Shown piece by piece: positions 31,890 through 42,989 of a stretch of 64,000 bases of DNA. The notes beneath the pieces were generated by a model. The model was not told the origin of the DNA and searched no databases. It saw only the letters and a list, made by a program, of their open reading frames with translations. The stretch is from Gautieria morchelliformis (taxonomy: Eukaryota > Basidiomycota > Agaricomycetes > Gomphales > Gomphaceae), in contig WHVA01000165.1 of assembly GCA_015179125.1 (NCBI GenBank), positions 1-64,000 on the forward strand, in the 5' to 3' direction. Both the position numbers and the translations under genes were made by a program. Within the stretch, counting starts at the first letter, position 1; each line of letters begins with the position of its first letter.

Positions 31890-32456
31890 CTACCCTAGGA
31901 ATTCCACAGAATATTGGTGACATTTGCATTTGTCAGGTTTAGCATAGAGACCATGTTTCCGAAGATGCCGCAATACTTCACGGACGTGTTTCCTGTGTTT
32001 GACCAGGTCATCAGAGTAGATGAGTATGTCGTCAAGGTACATGAAGACGCATACATCAAGCATATCTCCAAAGGCATCATTCATAAAATGTTGACAACAT
32101 GCAGGACCATTGGTTAAGCCCAATGGCATGACTAGCCATTCAAAAGAACCGTTTTCCACTCGTTGCCTCTGGCGACTTGGACAAGGTGGAATGCATGCCA
32201 AAAGTTGATTTTGGTATAAATCTGAGCCTTTTGGGGTGCATCCAACAAATTGGTAATCAAAGGGAGTGGATAGTGGTCCTTCTTCATAATCTTCTTTAGC
32301 ACTCAGAAATCCACACAGAGCTGAAGTTCCCCACTCTTCTTTTTGACAAAGAGCATTGGGGCTCCGTGGGAGGACCGAGTGGGCCAAATGTAACCCAGAT
32401 TTAAGTGCTCATCAATGAATGCTTGGAGCATGGCAAGCTCCAAGGTAGAGAGCAAA
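31890..32456 (-). pseudogene. Reverse transcriptase fragment of another gypsy family
   Basis: The minus strand from about 32456 reads LQAFIDEHLNLGYIWPTRSS, HGAPMLFVKKKSGELQLCVDF, a TGA at 32306-32304 where arginine fits, and DHYPLPLITNLLDAPQKAQIY. After a frameshift it continues VMPLGLTNGPACCQHFMNDA, the intact box MYLDDILIYSDD and KHGLYAKPDKCKC. It lies head to head with the integrase of element C. RNase H and integrase are absent. Confidence 0.8.
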
Positions 32457-32469
32457 TATAATCCCACTT

Positions 32470-33638
32470 GTATGCGAAGCAAGCCGCAATGTCACAAGCC
32501 CTATGGTCTCCTCAAACAACTTCCCGTTCCCGAGAAGCCTTGGAATTCCATCTCTATGGATTTCATTGAGCAGCTTCCCCCTTCATCCGAGTTCACCTCC
32601 ATACTAGTGATTGTTGACCGCTTCACTAAGCAGGTTATCTTCATTCCAACCACCGACAAGATAACCTCGCAAGAGCTCGCTCACCTCTTCGTCCTTCATG
32701 TCTTTTCCAAGCATGGAGTCCCCTCGCACGTCACCTTGGACAGGGGTTCCGAGTTCGTCTCGCACTTCTGGCGTTCTCTAGGGAAAGCCTTGGACATGCG
32801 GTTGCATTTTACCTCGGGATATCATCCCGAGGGTGACGGTCAAACCGAGCGTGCTAACCAGACCTTGGAACAGTACCTCAGAATATACTGCAACTATCAA
32901 CAGTCCAATTGGGCTTCACTCCTTCCCCTCGCTGAGTTCGCTTACAACAATGCGCCTAGCGCAACCACCGGCATATCCCCATTCTTTGCTAATAAGGGTT
33001 ACCACCCGAACCTCGCAGTCCACCCCAAGCGTGATCTTGCCTCGGCACGAGCTCGAGACTTCGTGGTTGACCTGGACGAGCTACACCAGGAACTTCGCCG
33101 CGCCATCCTCGAGGCTCAGAAGACCTACCAAGCCTCGGCCGATGTTCGCCGCAAACCCGCTCCTGATTTCCAAGTAGGATCCCTCGCCTTTGTAAATGCA
33201 CAGTATTTCAGAACAACTCGGCCTACCAAGAAGCTCTCCGAGAAGTTCTTGGGTCCTTTTGAGATCATTTCCCGAGCGGGTACTCACTCCTTCACTCTTC
33301 GACTTCCAGAACACATGCATTCGGTCCACCCAGTATTCCACGTATCTATGCTCGAACCAACCTCACCCAACACCATCCCGAACCGAGTTCAGCCGCCTCC
33401 ACCCCCCGTCATTATCGACGGCGAGCCCGAGTTTGAGGTCTCCAAAATCCTCGACTTGAAGATCAATAATAGATGGAAGAGCTGCAAACTGCTGTATCTT
33501 GTTAGGTGGACTGGTTACGAAGGTACCGACGAAGAAACCTCGTGGATCCTCGCTTCCGAGCTTGATCATGCCTCGGAGCTGGTCACTGACTTCCATGAAT
33601 CTTACCTGGGCAAGCCGGGCCCTTTGACTGCTCTATGA
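32470..33638 (+). CDS. Gypsy integrase with chromodomain, element C (5'-truncated)
   Basis: It would insert element cDNA, steered by the chromodomain. The open frame extends back to 32415, but integrase sequence starts only about CMRSKPQCHKPYGLLKQL (32470), so the native N-terminal HHCC region is missing. The catalytic core shows MDFIEQLPPSSEF, LDRGSEFV and EGDGQTERANQTLE, so all three acidic residues are present. The C-terminal region has KKLSEKFLGPFEIISRAGTH and HSVHPVFHVSMLEP, then a chromodomain (VSKILDLKINN, LLYLVRWTGYEGTDEETSWI) near residues 340-395. There are no stops or frameshifts, so this is one of the best preserved frames here. Confidence 0.85.
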
Positions 33639-33751
33639 TCGTTTCCTTGTTTAACCCCCATGAACCCAGTAGTTAGATAACAAAATCCCCTCACAACCGA
33701 ACAACAAAAATCAATAAAATCCAAGAAATTCCATTATTTCCCTTAGTTAGT

Positions 33752-34893
33752 TTACTCCAACATCCTCATATCCTCTCCCTCGCTCTCCTCGCTACCCTCG
33801 CCTGACTCCTCCTCATTACTACTGCTACTTCGCTCCACCAGACCCCCATGTCCCCCATAATCCGCCAAGTCTCTCGCCCCCTGCATCCGCTTCAAGTAAT
33901 TCCGCCTCCTCCTTATCCTCATGAACTCCACATCCGCCCTGTTCATCCTATCATTCACCGCCCTAAACTCCCCCAACAACTCACACACCCTTTCCCCAAC
34001 CTCGCCAACCTTCTGTCCCACGTCCCTCACCGCCGCTATCAACTCCCTCATCTCCGCACTTCGCTCCGACCTTTTCGTCTTCTTGTCCTTCTTCGCCCTC
34101 CGACCTTCCACCTTGGTTTCCTCTACCTCGGTTTCCTTCCCCTCACTCTGCCTCGCTCCCTCTGACCCCTTACCCTTCTCCTCGCTCAACCTCGCTTCCA
34201 TCCGCTCCACCCTCATCTCAAGGGTCCGCTCGACCCAGTCACTTGAGTCGCTGTCCTCTGCAGCCTCGTCCCGAACCTTGGCCTCTTTCCTCGGCCTCGG
34301 TCCGTCCTCGGTGTCCTCGCTCCTCGCTCCTCGCCCGCTTCTTGCCCACAGTACTCGCCTGACCCTTTCCTGGGGTCGCCTTGCTATGACAACCATGGGC
34401 TATACTACAGCCCAAGGAGCGTGTCCTGCACCACACGCAGGCACCCTGGTCGGCGAGGCCGAAGTCGAGGCTAACGGCCCGAAGGCACGTATAGTCGCGC
34501 TCTTCGCAGCGCGTGCACCTTGCCTCGGCCTTGGTCGCGAGTTGCCACTCACAAGGCCCTCCGTCGGCGAGCTTGTACCCGTATAGGGACAAGTCGGTAG
34601 GGTGGTACGAGAACAACATGCGTTTATACTGTACAAGTCAGCAGCGCCCATGACCAGACAACGACGGTACTCACCTTCTTGCTGTTGGGCCCTTCCTGCC
34701 ACGGTTTCCGCATATCTATCGCCCCCGCATCCTCGATGGGTCGCGGAGCCACTTCGGGTCGAACCTCGGGCATAACCTCGCCCGAGGGACTGTCCTCCTC
34801 AGACAGCAGGGTCTGGTCGAACGTGTTGTTCGCGCTGTTTTCGTCGATAGCAGAGTTAAAGAGGGCTTGGGGGCGCACCATATTCGTTGGCAC
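33752..34893 (-). CDS. Opposite-strand gene in gypsy element C with paired cysteine clusters
   Basis: Lies between integrase and 3' LTR and is read against the element. Exon 1 runs 34893-34675 (MPTNMVRPQALFNSAIDENS, to GPNSKK). The intron 34674-34629 is 46 bp with GTGAGTACCG, CTGAC branch site and TACAG, phase 0. Exon 2 continues YKRMLFSYHPTDLSLYG, then two C-x2-C-x6-C clusters, CTRCEERDYTC and CVWCRTRSLGC, and a basic stretch KKRARSE. The frame shifts inside three tandem TCCTCGC heptamers (34314-34334). The other frame then gives a charged, coiled-coil-like region (VERTLEMRVERMEARLSEEK, VGEVGERVCELLGEF) and an acidic end at 33752. It resembles half Zn2Cys6 clusters, so DNA or RNA binding is possible. 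Function unknown. Confidence 0.65.
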
Positions 34894-35051
34894 TTGGGTT
34901 TGCTGCCTCCTACCCCCCTTTTATCTAACCTCGGCTACGATTAAGCTTCGCCTTTCCGGCGACTTAACATCAGGCTGGGATCTAGATTTGAGGATAGGCG
35001 AACCTTGTTCACATTACGGCCTCGAGGGTCTCGGCCATAAGGAGGGGATAC

Positions 35052-35583
35052 TGTAAGAACCCGGCCTTTGGCCGGTTACTTACCGGTATAACTTTCTTCC
35101 GAGCCCGAGCCTTGTGATACTCGTGCCCGAGTACATATGATCCTTATCCGCGCCCGAGCCCGAGCTTGAGTTCATACCCGACCTTGATCCCATGCCCGTA
35201 TCCCCTTAGTTACTGATTCCGCTCCATCACGCATCATTCATATATTACCTCGCCCTGATTCCCACTAATATGTTCACCCCTGACTCGTACCCTCGCCCCG
35301 TATATAAACCCCCCTGTATGCATTCCTACTCCTCAGTCTGAAAATCAACTATCGTATAACTTCGATCCCTAGCTAGTTTCTAAGCCTCGCCTCTTAAGCC
35401 AAACCTCGCCTCTTATTCGTTTGCCTCCAAAGTTGGGACTCATGTGTAGGGTCGGCGCAGCACATAAGCTGAAGCCTAGTCCCTCTCCGACTTCCCCATC
35501 CAAACCTCGCCCCGTAACCTCGGACCGTACCCCGGGTTTCACTCCCGACCTCGGTCAACCCTACGACGGATCGTATTGTAACA
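35052..35583 (+). mobile_element. 3' LTR of gypsy element C (LTR-4)
   Basis: Starts TGTAAGAACCCGGCC and ends TATTGTAACA, 532 bp, with TATATAAA at 35301-35308 and a polypurine tract just upstream. It is the only copy of LTR-4 in the window. Confidence 0.8.
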
Positions 35584-36450
35584 CATGGTCAGTGAAGGTC
35601 ATACCCCCACGGTTTTAGTGATGCAAACACATCTGAAGTGAGTATACAAGACTGGGTCAATATTCTTTATTGCCTTGTCAGGAGTGTATTCAATGTCATT
35701 CCACCTTTATTGGTATGTCTATATCTCCATCCTGTTTAAACTACGGTTCCAAACTTTGTATGATGTAAGACCTTGTCAAATTCCCTGTATACACTTAGAA
35801 GTTCCTGGCATAGTCAATATGTGTTATCAATTACGAGGTATTGTTTATAAAACCGAAAACCAATTTACATGTCACATTTATATAACGATATTTGGTGGTT
35901 GCCTGGTGCTAAAGCTCAAGAAGTTCTATGCACCCCTTACAGCCTAATGTAACCGATAATATCTTCCTTAACAGCATGAATGGTATGCTCATCTGTAGCA
36001 CGTATACAGGCGGACGGTCAAGCTGTGTGAGTTCCAAGCCGGAGGTCACCTGAGCCCAGTCTTGTGGGCACTTGTGCACCAATGGAATGTAGTAGGGTTG
36101 AACCTGGCTTTTGGGTGTTCAACTTGGGTTCAGGATGTGTGCAGTCTATGCCCAGTACAGATGCGCCCTATTATGCTGGGTGCAAATGTCCTCGGCCTTC
36201 ATCACCGTTCTATATTTATTCTGACAGAGAATCGGGTCCGCTGCGTGAGACTGTCTCCTGGAGACTCCCAGAGACTTGGCTGAGACTGCCACAGCCAAAC
36301 AGTGATCCATCATCTACTGACACCCTCAATGCATCCACAAAGTAAACCCATCCACATTCCTTGCCATACTTGTAAAAACCCACCTCCATAGGCAATATAA
36401 TTTCTTCTGATCATGTGTCTGACTTCAATAAATGGCTATGATTAGAACCT
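35584..36450. other. Unassigned DNA with possible gene fragments
   Basis: A coding-like plus-strand stretch at about 36015-36283 reads VKLCEFQAGGHLSPVLWALV, then CSTWVQDVCSLCPVQM. It is cysteine-rich and unrecognised. The motif around GAGACTGTCTCC (36245) recurs loosely at 47905. The rest, AT-rich, holds nothing I can name. Confidence 0.3.
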
Positions 36451-36741
36451 GTGTCCACAAATGACCCGCTTGCCACTCTTCATACCAACTGCACATGTCC
36501 AGCCCTCATAAACACTATCCTGACTATCCACCACCCCCCCTCCCTGAACGTCACATTTTGTGCCATTGTGGTGGCAAGTATTCAGCCGCAAGTTAGGCAA
36601 AGGAAATGGGAAATACATAGGCAACTTCAACAACTGGTATCAAATTGTGAGTTTTACAATGCTATGAACCATATTACAGTGCATCTCACCTGGAACATGT
36701 CCTTCTAGTGTGCAAAATGCAATGACTTCCTTGAACATGGT

Positions 36742-38513
36742 TGTCAAGATTGGTTTTTAGGCGTTAATATCGTGTATTAGTGAACACAGCAAATGCCCGA
36801 ATAACTTGTGCGAATAAGTATGCCGTTCGGCGAATAGGTGAACCAATAAATGTTCACAAGATAAGAGGGCTGCCCAAACGGAGCTCGCCCTATCTACAGT
36901 TGTAGCGAAATAGCCTGTGGCCCTTGACGATGTAACGTGCAAGGTGTCATGGAAGGGTTGTCTAAGTAGCGACAAGCCCTTCGCCGGCAAAGGCGCTCCT
37001 TTGCAGCCCTTCGCTGACAGCACAGAAAATAGTCCAAAGGCTAAGGTAACGAAGATGAAGTATGAGAACTCACCAGTGATGCCTAAGTCCTGTTCTGGTT
37101 GAAGATAGAAATCTCCAGGAGAAGGCTCAAGACGATGATCACAGCAAGGTCAAGTTTGCACAAGATGGACATATGATTGTTAGCAACTAGGGGCTATGGC
37201 AGGGAAGGTTCGGTAGAGTTCTTAGAAAGCTAGAATCAAATATACTCTCTCAGTGAATTTATTGTCACTGATGTATTAATACAATACCTAGAATCAAATA
37301 TACTACATGATTTTCAGTCAACATGCTATGTAAATATGAAAGATACTACTCGCCTCTCTCAGTGAATTTATTGTCACTGAGAGAGGAGTGTAATCCTGTC
37401 TCAGAAGGTATATACTTGCACCCGGCCCTTTAGCGCCCAAGGGCTCGCGCGTCGAAGTCATTTCAAACTCCGCTGGGTGCAGCCGCCTGTGAAAGTAGAA
37501 ATAACAGAATGAAATGGAGAGATAGAGAGTGACTAGAAAATTTCGAAAATAAGCAGAGAAATGGATGCATGGTACAAGAACAGTATGAGAAAATATTGAA
37601 ACACCACACAATAAATTGAATATATTATGCTTGATTTTGGTGCAGGAGCATAAATGCACCCAACAATGATAATTGAACTGGGGAATATACATGCGAATGT
37701 AAACTACTTATATCAAATACTTGTAAGGTATCAGCGAATAGGAAAGAGGCCATCATGAGTCAGGGTTGGATAGGGGTGCGCAGTCATGATACAAAATAGA
37801 TGAAATAAACATACAAAATCGATGAAATAAACATACAATAGAGTGAGGAAGGAGGGCGAACATGAGACGACGGAGAGTAAAGATGGCGAAAGCACTTATG
37901 TACGAAACCATGTCTTGGGACCTGCATATATGCTACCCTGCACAGACTCTTTGTCTGCTGGGTTGATCCCACATGACCTACGGGTAGGACGTCCCGCGAA
38001 CACATCCTGGCCATATGAACACCTAAAGGGGTTGGATCGAGAAGCTGATGGAGCCAGTGGCAAGCCATCATGCCGAGTAGGGGATGTCAATCGTGTTTGA
38101 TGGCGTGCCTGCTGGCGAATGATGCGGGCAGCGAATGGTTGTTCAGCGAAATATGGCGAAAGGTGAATAGAATTACCATTGAAGAGCCGTGGCCCAAGGG
38201 GAGGGCGAAGCCACGTGAACGTAGAGGTGGACTGGGGAAACGGATGATAGGGCTTAACTGGGTACAGGAAACAAACAAGTTATGCCATCCAAACAAAGGA
38301 GCATCCGACTGGGTTTGATCCAGGAAGGTAAAGGGACCTGTGATGGACCATCGAGCCGGGGAGAAGGTGTTGATTGAGTACAGGTAGTGCTGCTACGTGC
38401 AAATGATATAAAGTGAATAAATGTTCAGCGAATTCAGCAAGGAGCGAACAGGGAGAACAAAGAAGTGGGGTGTCAAGGTTACTGGGTATACAAAATGGAC
38501 GGGTCATGACAAT
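36742..38513 (-). mobile_element. Solo LTR, family LTR-2 long form, with nested LTR-3
   Basis: Plus-strand edges TGTCAAGATTGG and CGGGTCATGACA, flanked by ATGGT at 36737-36741 and 38514-38518, a perfect duplication. The last 230 bp or so (38287-38513) are a diverged second copy of the LTR edge, as in the copy at 29932. Without the nested LTR-3 it measures about 1.28 kb. Confidence 0.9.
37178..37665. mobile_element. Solo LTR, family LTR-3, nested in LTR-2
   Basis: Starts TGTTAGCAACTAGG and ends TGCACCCAACA, 488 bp, flanked by ATGAT at 37173-37177 and 37666-37670. It shares the CTCTCAGTGAATTT direct repeats with the copy at 13769-14266. Confidence 0.9.
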
Positions 38514-38935
38514 GGTCCTCCCACACCACTGCACAAAGTGCCAGAAAATGTTCAGCTGGATTTTGCAATGCGGCAATCTGCACAGGCAAAGAATGACAAG
38601 GGCAATTCCATTGTACTGACTTGTGTCCAGCCTGGGGGTGAAACCAAGACCGGACAGCCTCGCATTGCAAATAGACTTTGTGAAAGGGTGCCTCGCTTGT
38701 GTTCACATTGCTGCAAGACACTCGGTGGATGCAGAATCCACCCATTGGCTCTGGCTGACATTTATGGGCTGAGCTTGCCACACACACCTCCCACCACTGC
38801 TGGAATTTCAGACACTGCAGGGAATGCTTCTGTATGGGATCTAGCTTTGCTGGGCAAACAGAATATTTTCGATGTATTTTTGACATAGTGACCTTAAAAT
38901 ATAGCATACAGGTATTGCTATCATTGGGGATGAAC

Positions 38936-40905
38936 TATGTAAACTTCCTCTAATTTCCTACCTTTTTTTCGCCATTTTTAAGGAAGTCTTTGGCTCAAAA
39001 CACTTCTATTCTGTTGCAGCAGAGTTATGAATCCACATGTATCCACAACTCTGGTTATTCAAACTCCGACGCGCGTGAGCCTGAACTCGAGCCTGTGGAC
39101 ACTTATGTACCCACAAACTCTGGCCAACCTACGGGTTCTGACTCAGCACTCTGGAAATAGCAATTTATTCCCAAGCCTCCACAACACAGTTTGTGCAATA
39201 CAAACTCAACCCAACCTATGCTACCATAGCAACAAGGCTACACTAGGCTGTGCTGTCCCATGACTACACCCCTAAATAGAATTAGGGTCATGACTCACTG
39301 CCAAGCTGGAGTATTATTGGTCCAAAGTCTTGTGACTTGGGAAATGACTCCTGCATGACTCAGTGCCTGGCTCAGCCTGTGACTCATGCTCAGACTCTGG
39401 CGTATCATTGGCTGAGAGGCCTCTTACCAATGAAAGGCTGTGTTGAGCTATCCCTCTTTAGGAATAAAGGTGTATCTTATTCTTAGACGTGACTCATGCC
39501 TGACTCGCTACCCCATTTCTGCTTGACTCAGTGCATGACTCACTCCCTAATCATGGGCTGCGATTGGTCAACACAAGTTCTGACTCATTACCCTTTTTCA
39601 CTCTGACTCACTCCCTAATTGTGAACTGTGATTGGCCAACACATGCTCTGACTCACTACCCTTTTTCTCAATGACTCACTACCCTATTTCTTCGTGACTC
39701 ATTCTAGTCTATTAATAGATAGTAGATACAATATAAAAGGAGGCCTTACTGCCCACTTTCTGTTACAAAAAAATGCCTATTCCATTATTACACTACCTGA
39801 CCCCAACACATCCCAACACCTATACCGCCTCATGCCCTACACACTCGCTCTATCCATCACAACTGATCGTTCTAACGTCCACACTTATCTACCCGAGTCC
39901 ATACTTCCCTATGCTGATCATCACAGGTACAACCCACGGAACCAGCCCTAACCCAAAGCAGAAACCTGAGCCCAAGGGATTCTGATCCATGGAGTGGCAC
40001 ACCGATCATTTCATCATGTATGGACTTTTCTTTCCCCGTTCCCTTCCACACGTCCACATTCCATGATTACTTCTACTTTCTGATTCCCAATACATACAAC
40101 CCACCTGCTATTCGATAGACCGCCCCCACTGCAGTAACCGGCACCATAACCCCCATATCTCACTTACACATCCCTTTTCGCCGGTGGCCGCTTTCATCTG
40201 TCATAGCTCATCCCACAGTAGTTAAATAGCTATCTTGTATGAAGTGGAATCCCCAGTCAATGAGAACTCATTTATCTTGGAAGCTATTGAACATCTTACT
40301 GTGCATACATTGTGTAACCGCTGTTCGAGATACACACATACAGTATATACTCGATCCCTCTATCTTCTACTCAATTCGAATTCTATTCGAAGTCTGAATT
40401 ATACTGCTACGTAAGCTCATTGTCAACAAACTCTTAATCTTTCTCACTTTCATCAGCCAATACATCATCATCTACTATCCACATACCTCGTGTGACTTGC
40501 CAAGCTTGCACAGCTTACTAAGCTGCTAACCCCAGCTAGGGTTATTACACTTTTAAGTAGTTGTGTTTCTACTTAGCCACCCGGACTAACATTCCAGGTG
40601 ATATTCTGCAGAGTGAGTCTGACAATCGATTTCCTTGTCAATTAGCTCTCCAATACCCGAGACAAACTGATCAGTGACTTTCCTGTTCAGTGACTTTCAC
40701 AAGTCACTTCTTAAACCCTTGTCACTCGTTTATTGCAGTGCATTGACATTAATCGGGTCAGTCCACTTAAAAACTCTCCTGTGAAGCCATTCCTATCTTT
40801 TTGGAATACTTGGACCCCGATAGTCATCCTCAAACCTACAAACGAATAGTTTGTTATTCATTACGCCAGTAGTGTTTAATATTCTTGCAGTTTCATATAC
40901 AACAC
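38936..40905 (+). repeat. LTR-5, first copy (LTR-like direct repeat)
   Basis: Matches 43855-45000 along its length: GCAGCAGAGTTRTG near the start, an AATAGATAG block, a TATA-like box, TAAGCTGCTAAYCCCAGCTA (about 40522), CTAATCCCAGCTAGGG-type sequence, and GTTTAATATTCTT at the end. Edges are estimated because no clear TG...CA border or target duplication was found. It has many TGACTCA motifs (39287-39710) and TATAAAAG at 39732-39739. It is 0.8 kb longer than the other copy. LTR identity is inferred. Confidence 0.55.
39287..39710 (+). promoter_or_regulatory. Cluster of eleven TGACTCA motifs upstream of a TATA box
   Basis: Eleven exact TGACTCA heptamers lie in about 430 bp, with ATTGG (CCAAT) boxes between them (for example GATTGGTCAACA, GATTGGCCAACA). 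TATAAAAG follows at 39732. TGACTCA is the Gcn4/AP-1 bZIP binding site. Function here is inferred from motif density. Confidence 0.6.
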
Positions 40906-41216
40906 GTTCTGATAGACCAAAGTGTTAGCTCTGACACCAAAGTCTTGAAGGGTTCCAAACAGCTTCAGTGGCATCTCAAGGAATCTCAGAATCACTGCCA
41001 CCCTCTGCAGGGGTGAAACAAACATATGCATGACCACTTCCTCCTGGTTATGGCCGCGCCTTTGTTGCACATCACCACACACATGAGGCAAAGGCAGACG
41101 AGACATTCAAATGTCAGAAAGCCCAAAATGCATTAGCAAGAACAGCTACACTGGTTTTATAGGATGGTGTGTGTGATCTATGTAGTCTCCCCTTGGCATG
41201 ATTTTCACTGTCGTAC

Positions 41217-41780
41217 ATGCAGGCTGGTGATGAAGGTCATCCGAGGATACATCGAGTGCAGACCCAGTCCCTCAGTCAGCTATGTCTCATGGACCATCCA
41301 GAGATTATACAGCGCTTAGGTACTCGAGAGAGCCACCTTATCTCCTTCTTCAAACCTCGCCATGTGCAATGGGTTTCACAGACAATTCAACTCCCCATAG
41401 CCGTCCCTACCAGTGGCCGAGTTCTCCTTTGCAAAGTTTCAGTGTGTGATGCTCAATTTCTGGGGCTGGAAGATGAAATTGGACGTGTGACTGACAAAGT
41501 TGCACTCACAGTAACTCACAAACAAACACACTCATCTACTGACTCATCCAATACATCACAGCCACAGGCCAAAGCAATCAAACTCACAGGGGAAGAGCCT
41601 ACAAATGATGGTACCATACCGGACTCCACTTGGAATGCCACCGTTCAGAAGCTGCAATTCACATATGTCTGTCAACATGTGACCGGCATGAATATTATGC
41701 TTGACATCAAACATCAAGTATCGGAGACTTTTAAAGGAGTCATTCCAGGAACGGAATGGGTGCACTCAACATTTTACAAG
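41217..41780 (+). pseudogene. Unrecognised coding-like fragment
   Basis: The plus-strand frame reads LMDHPEIIQRLGTRESHLIS, QWVSQTIQLPIAVPTSGRVL, VCQHVTGMNIMLDIKHQVSE and PGTEWVHSTFYKTPALYTRL. Composition and periodic hydrophobics look protein-like, but I do not know the family. It abuts the opposite-strand gag fragment and has no clear start. Confidence 0.3.
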
Positions 41781-42126
41781 ACACCTGCTCTGTACACCAG
41801 GCTTGCGACTTTCTGTTCGTCGGGCTTGGCTGCGGCAGAGGGTCTGGTGCGAGCATTAGCACGTGGTGTGGAAGATGGTTCAGAAGAGGAAGGGGGGCGA
41901 ATGGAAGTTGTAATCTGCTTTTCGCCTTGACGCTCCCAGTAGCAATTGTCAATGTGAAGAGCCTGACGCTTGAGGTCATCGAGGCTTTCAGGATGTTTGT
42001 AAGAGGGCATGTGGTCTTTGATGCGCTCAGCGAGGCTATTATAGAAAGTGTCATAAAGGGCGGCATCGTTCCACTCGACATAAGTGGCCACCATTTGCAG
42101 CGGATGATGATCAAGCTTCGTCTCAT
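41774..42126 (-). pseudogene. Gypsy gag fragment
   Basis: The minus strand reads ATYVEWNDAALYDTFYNSLA, ERIKDHMPSYKHPESLDDLK and QALHIDNCYWERQGEK. This is the gag pattern W-N-D-x-A-L...F-Y-x-x-L...R-I-K-D...L-D-x-L-K...I-D-N-x-Y-W-E-R-x. About 100 residues remain, with no zinc knuckle or flanking LTR. It differs from the gag of element B. Confidence 0.7.
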
Positions 42127-42989
42127 CCCAATGCGGTTAACCTCAGCGTGTAATGGGACCCCTGTTTTGGTGTCTACATGGCTCGTTGTGTGACTCGCTG
42201 TGGTTTTCCAGGTTTGCCATCCTCCTCAAACCCGCTATTTAATTCCAGCAGTTAGATGTCCGTTCCCCACCATCCGAACTGCCTCTACATATACACACGT
42301 TCCTCTGTGATGCACTGGGCTGGGGCTGGCCTGCTGTGGCTCAATTCTGGCAACAATTATGTGAAGAGGTACGGAATGAGTCAGAAGTTGCAGCAACTGT
42401 TGCGGACATACGGGCTTTTCACCAATATGGCCTCCTTCATGGGATTGGTGAGACCGTCTACTACTTCGCCCTCAGCCACTGACTGGAATAGGTCACCGTG
42501 ATATATATCCTCCCACTCCTGTTTGTCTTGAGCCAAGCTGTCCAAATTGCCAGGAAACCAACACCACACTGATGTTACACCAGCCGTCTTGGTATGATGC
42601 AACTCTATTCACCAAAGCATCGGGGCTCTGCCCATATTTAGTCATTCTTTATATTGTCCCAGTATGCCTCATCAGTTTCATAGCAGTGGAATAAGCCTTA
42701 CTCAATGAGAGCCTCTGCGCAGATTGTCACATCCACTATCATCCCAATTTCTCAGTGTCTAAAGCAACATCCATGTGAACATATTACCATGGTGTGCCAG
42801 ATGTTGTTCAGGTTTTACCCAGCGTCACTTTTTTGAAAGTGTGTTGTTAGAACTACAAGCGACTGAGATGTGCTTTGCCTGGTATGCTTGACCAGTGTTA
42901 TGTAGCATGCTATTGACTGTTTTGAGACAGGGTATCAAGCACCAACTGTGCTCATGTCTACAATAAAGCACTGGGACCTGACGATGCAC

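Larger units (their letters stand above)
32457..35583 (+). mobile_element. Gypsy element C (family LTR-4), 3' part
   Basis: Plus-strand order: integrase with chromodomain (to 33638), an opposite-strand gene (34893-33752), polypurine tract (AAGGAGGGGATAC before 35052) and 3' LTR 35052-35583. Everything before the integrase is lost. The AT-rich gap 33639-33751 holds nothing recognisable. Confidence 0.8.
36520..38888 (+). pseudogene. Cysteine-rich protein gene split by a solo LTR
   Basis: The first visible exon ends at 36636 (KWEIHRQLQQL). An intron 36637-36708 (GTATCA ... CTTCTAG, 72 bp, phase 0) follows. The next exon starts CAKCNDFLEHG and is interrupted at 36741 by the LTR-2 solo element. 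Its frame resumes at 38519 after the target duplication, with PPTPLHKVPENVQLDFAMRQ, then SIVLTCVQPGGETK, RIANRLCERVPRLCSHCC and KTLGGCRIHPLALAD, ending at a stop at 38888. The C-x2-C, C-x6-C-x2-CC and GGC-x2-H spacing suggests a metal-binding domain. I believe similar repeated proteins occur in agaric genomes but know no function. The upstream start was not found. Confidence 0.5.

Noticed and set aside
40922-40940. AGCTCTGACACCA, resembling the complement of a tRNA-Met primer binding site
   Set aside because: It lies just inside LTR-5 but on the wrong strand for that LTR, and similar sequence (TTTGGTGTTATTGCTAACAC) at 48148 has no LTR beside it.
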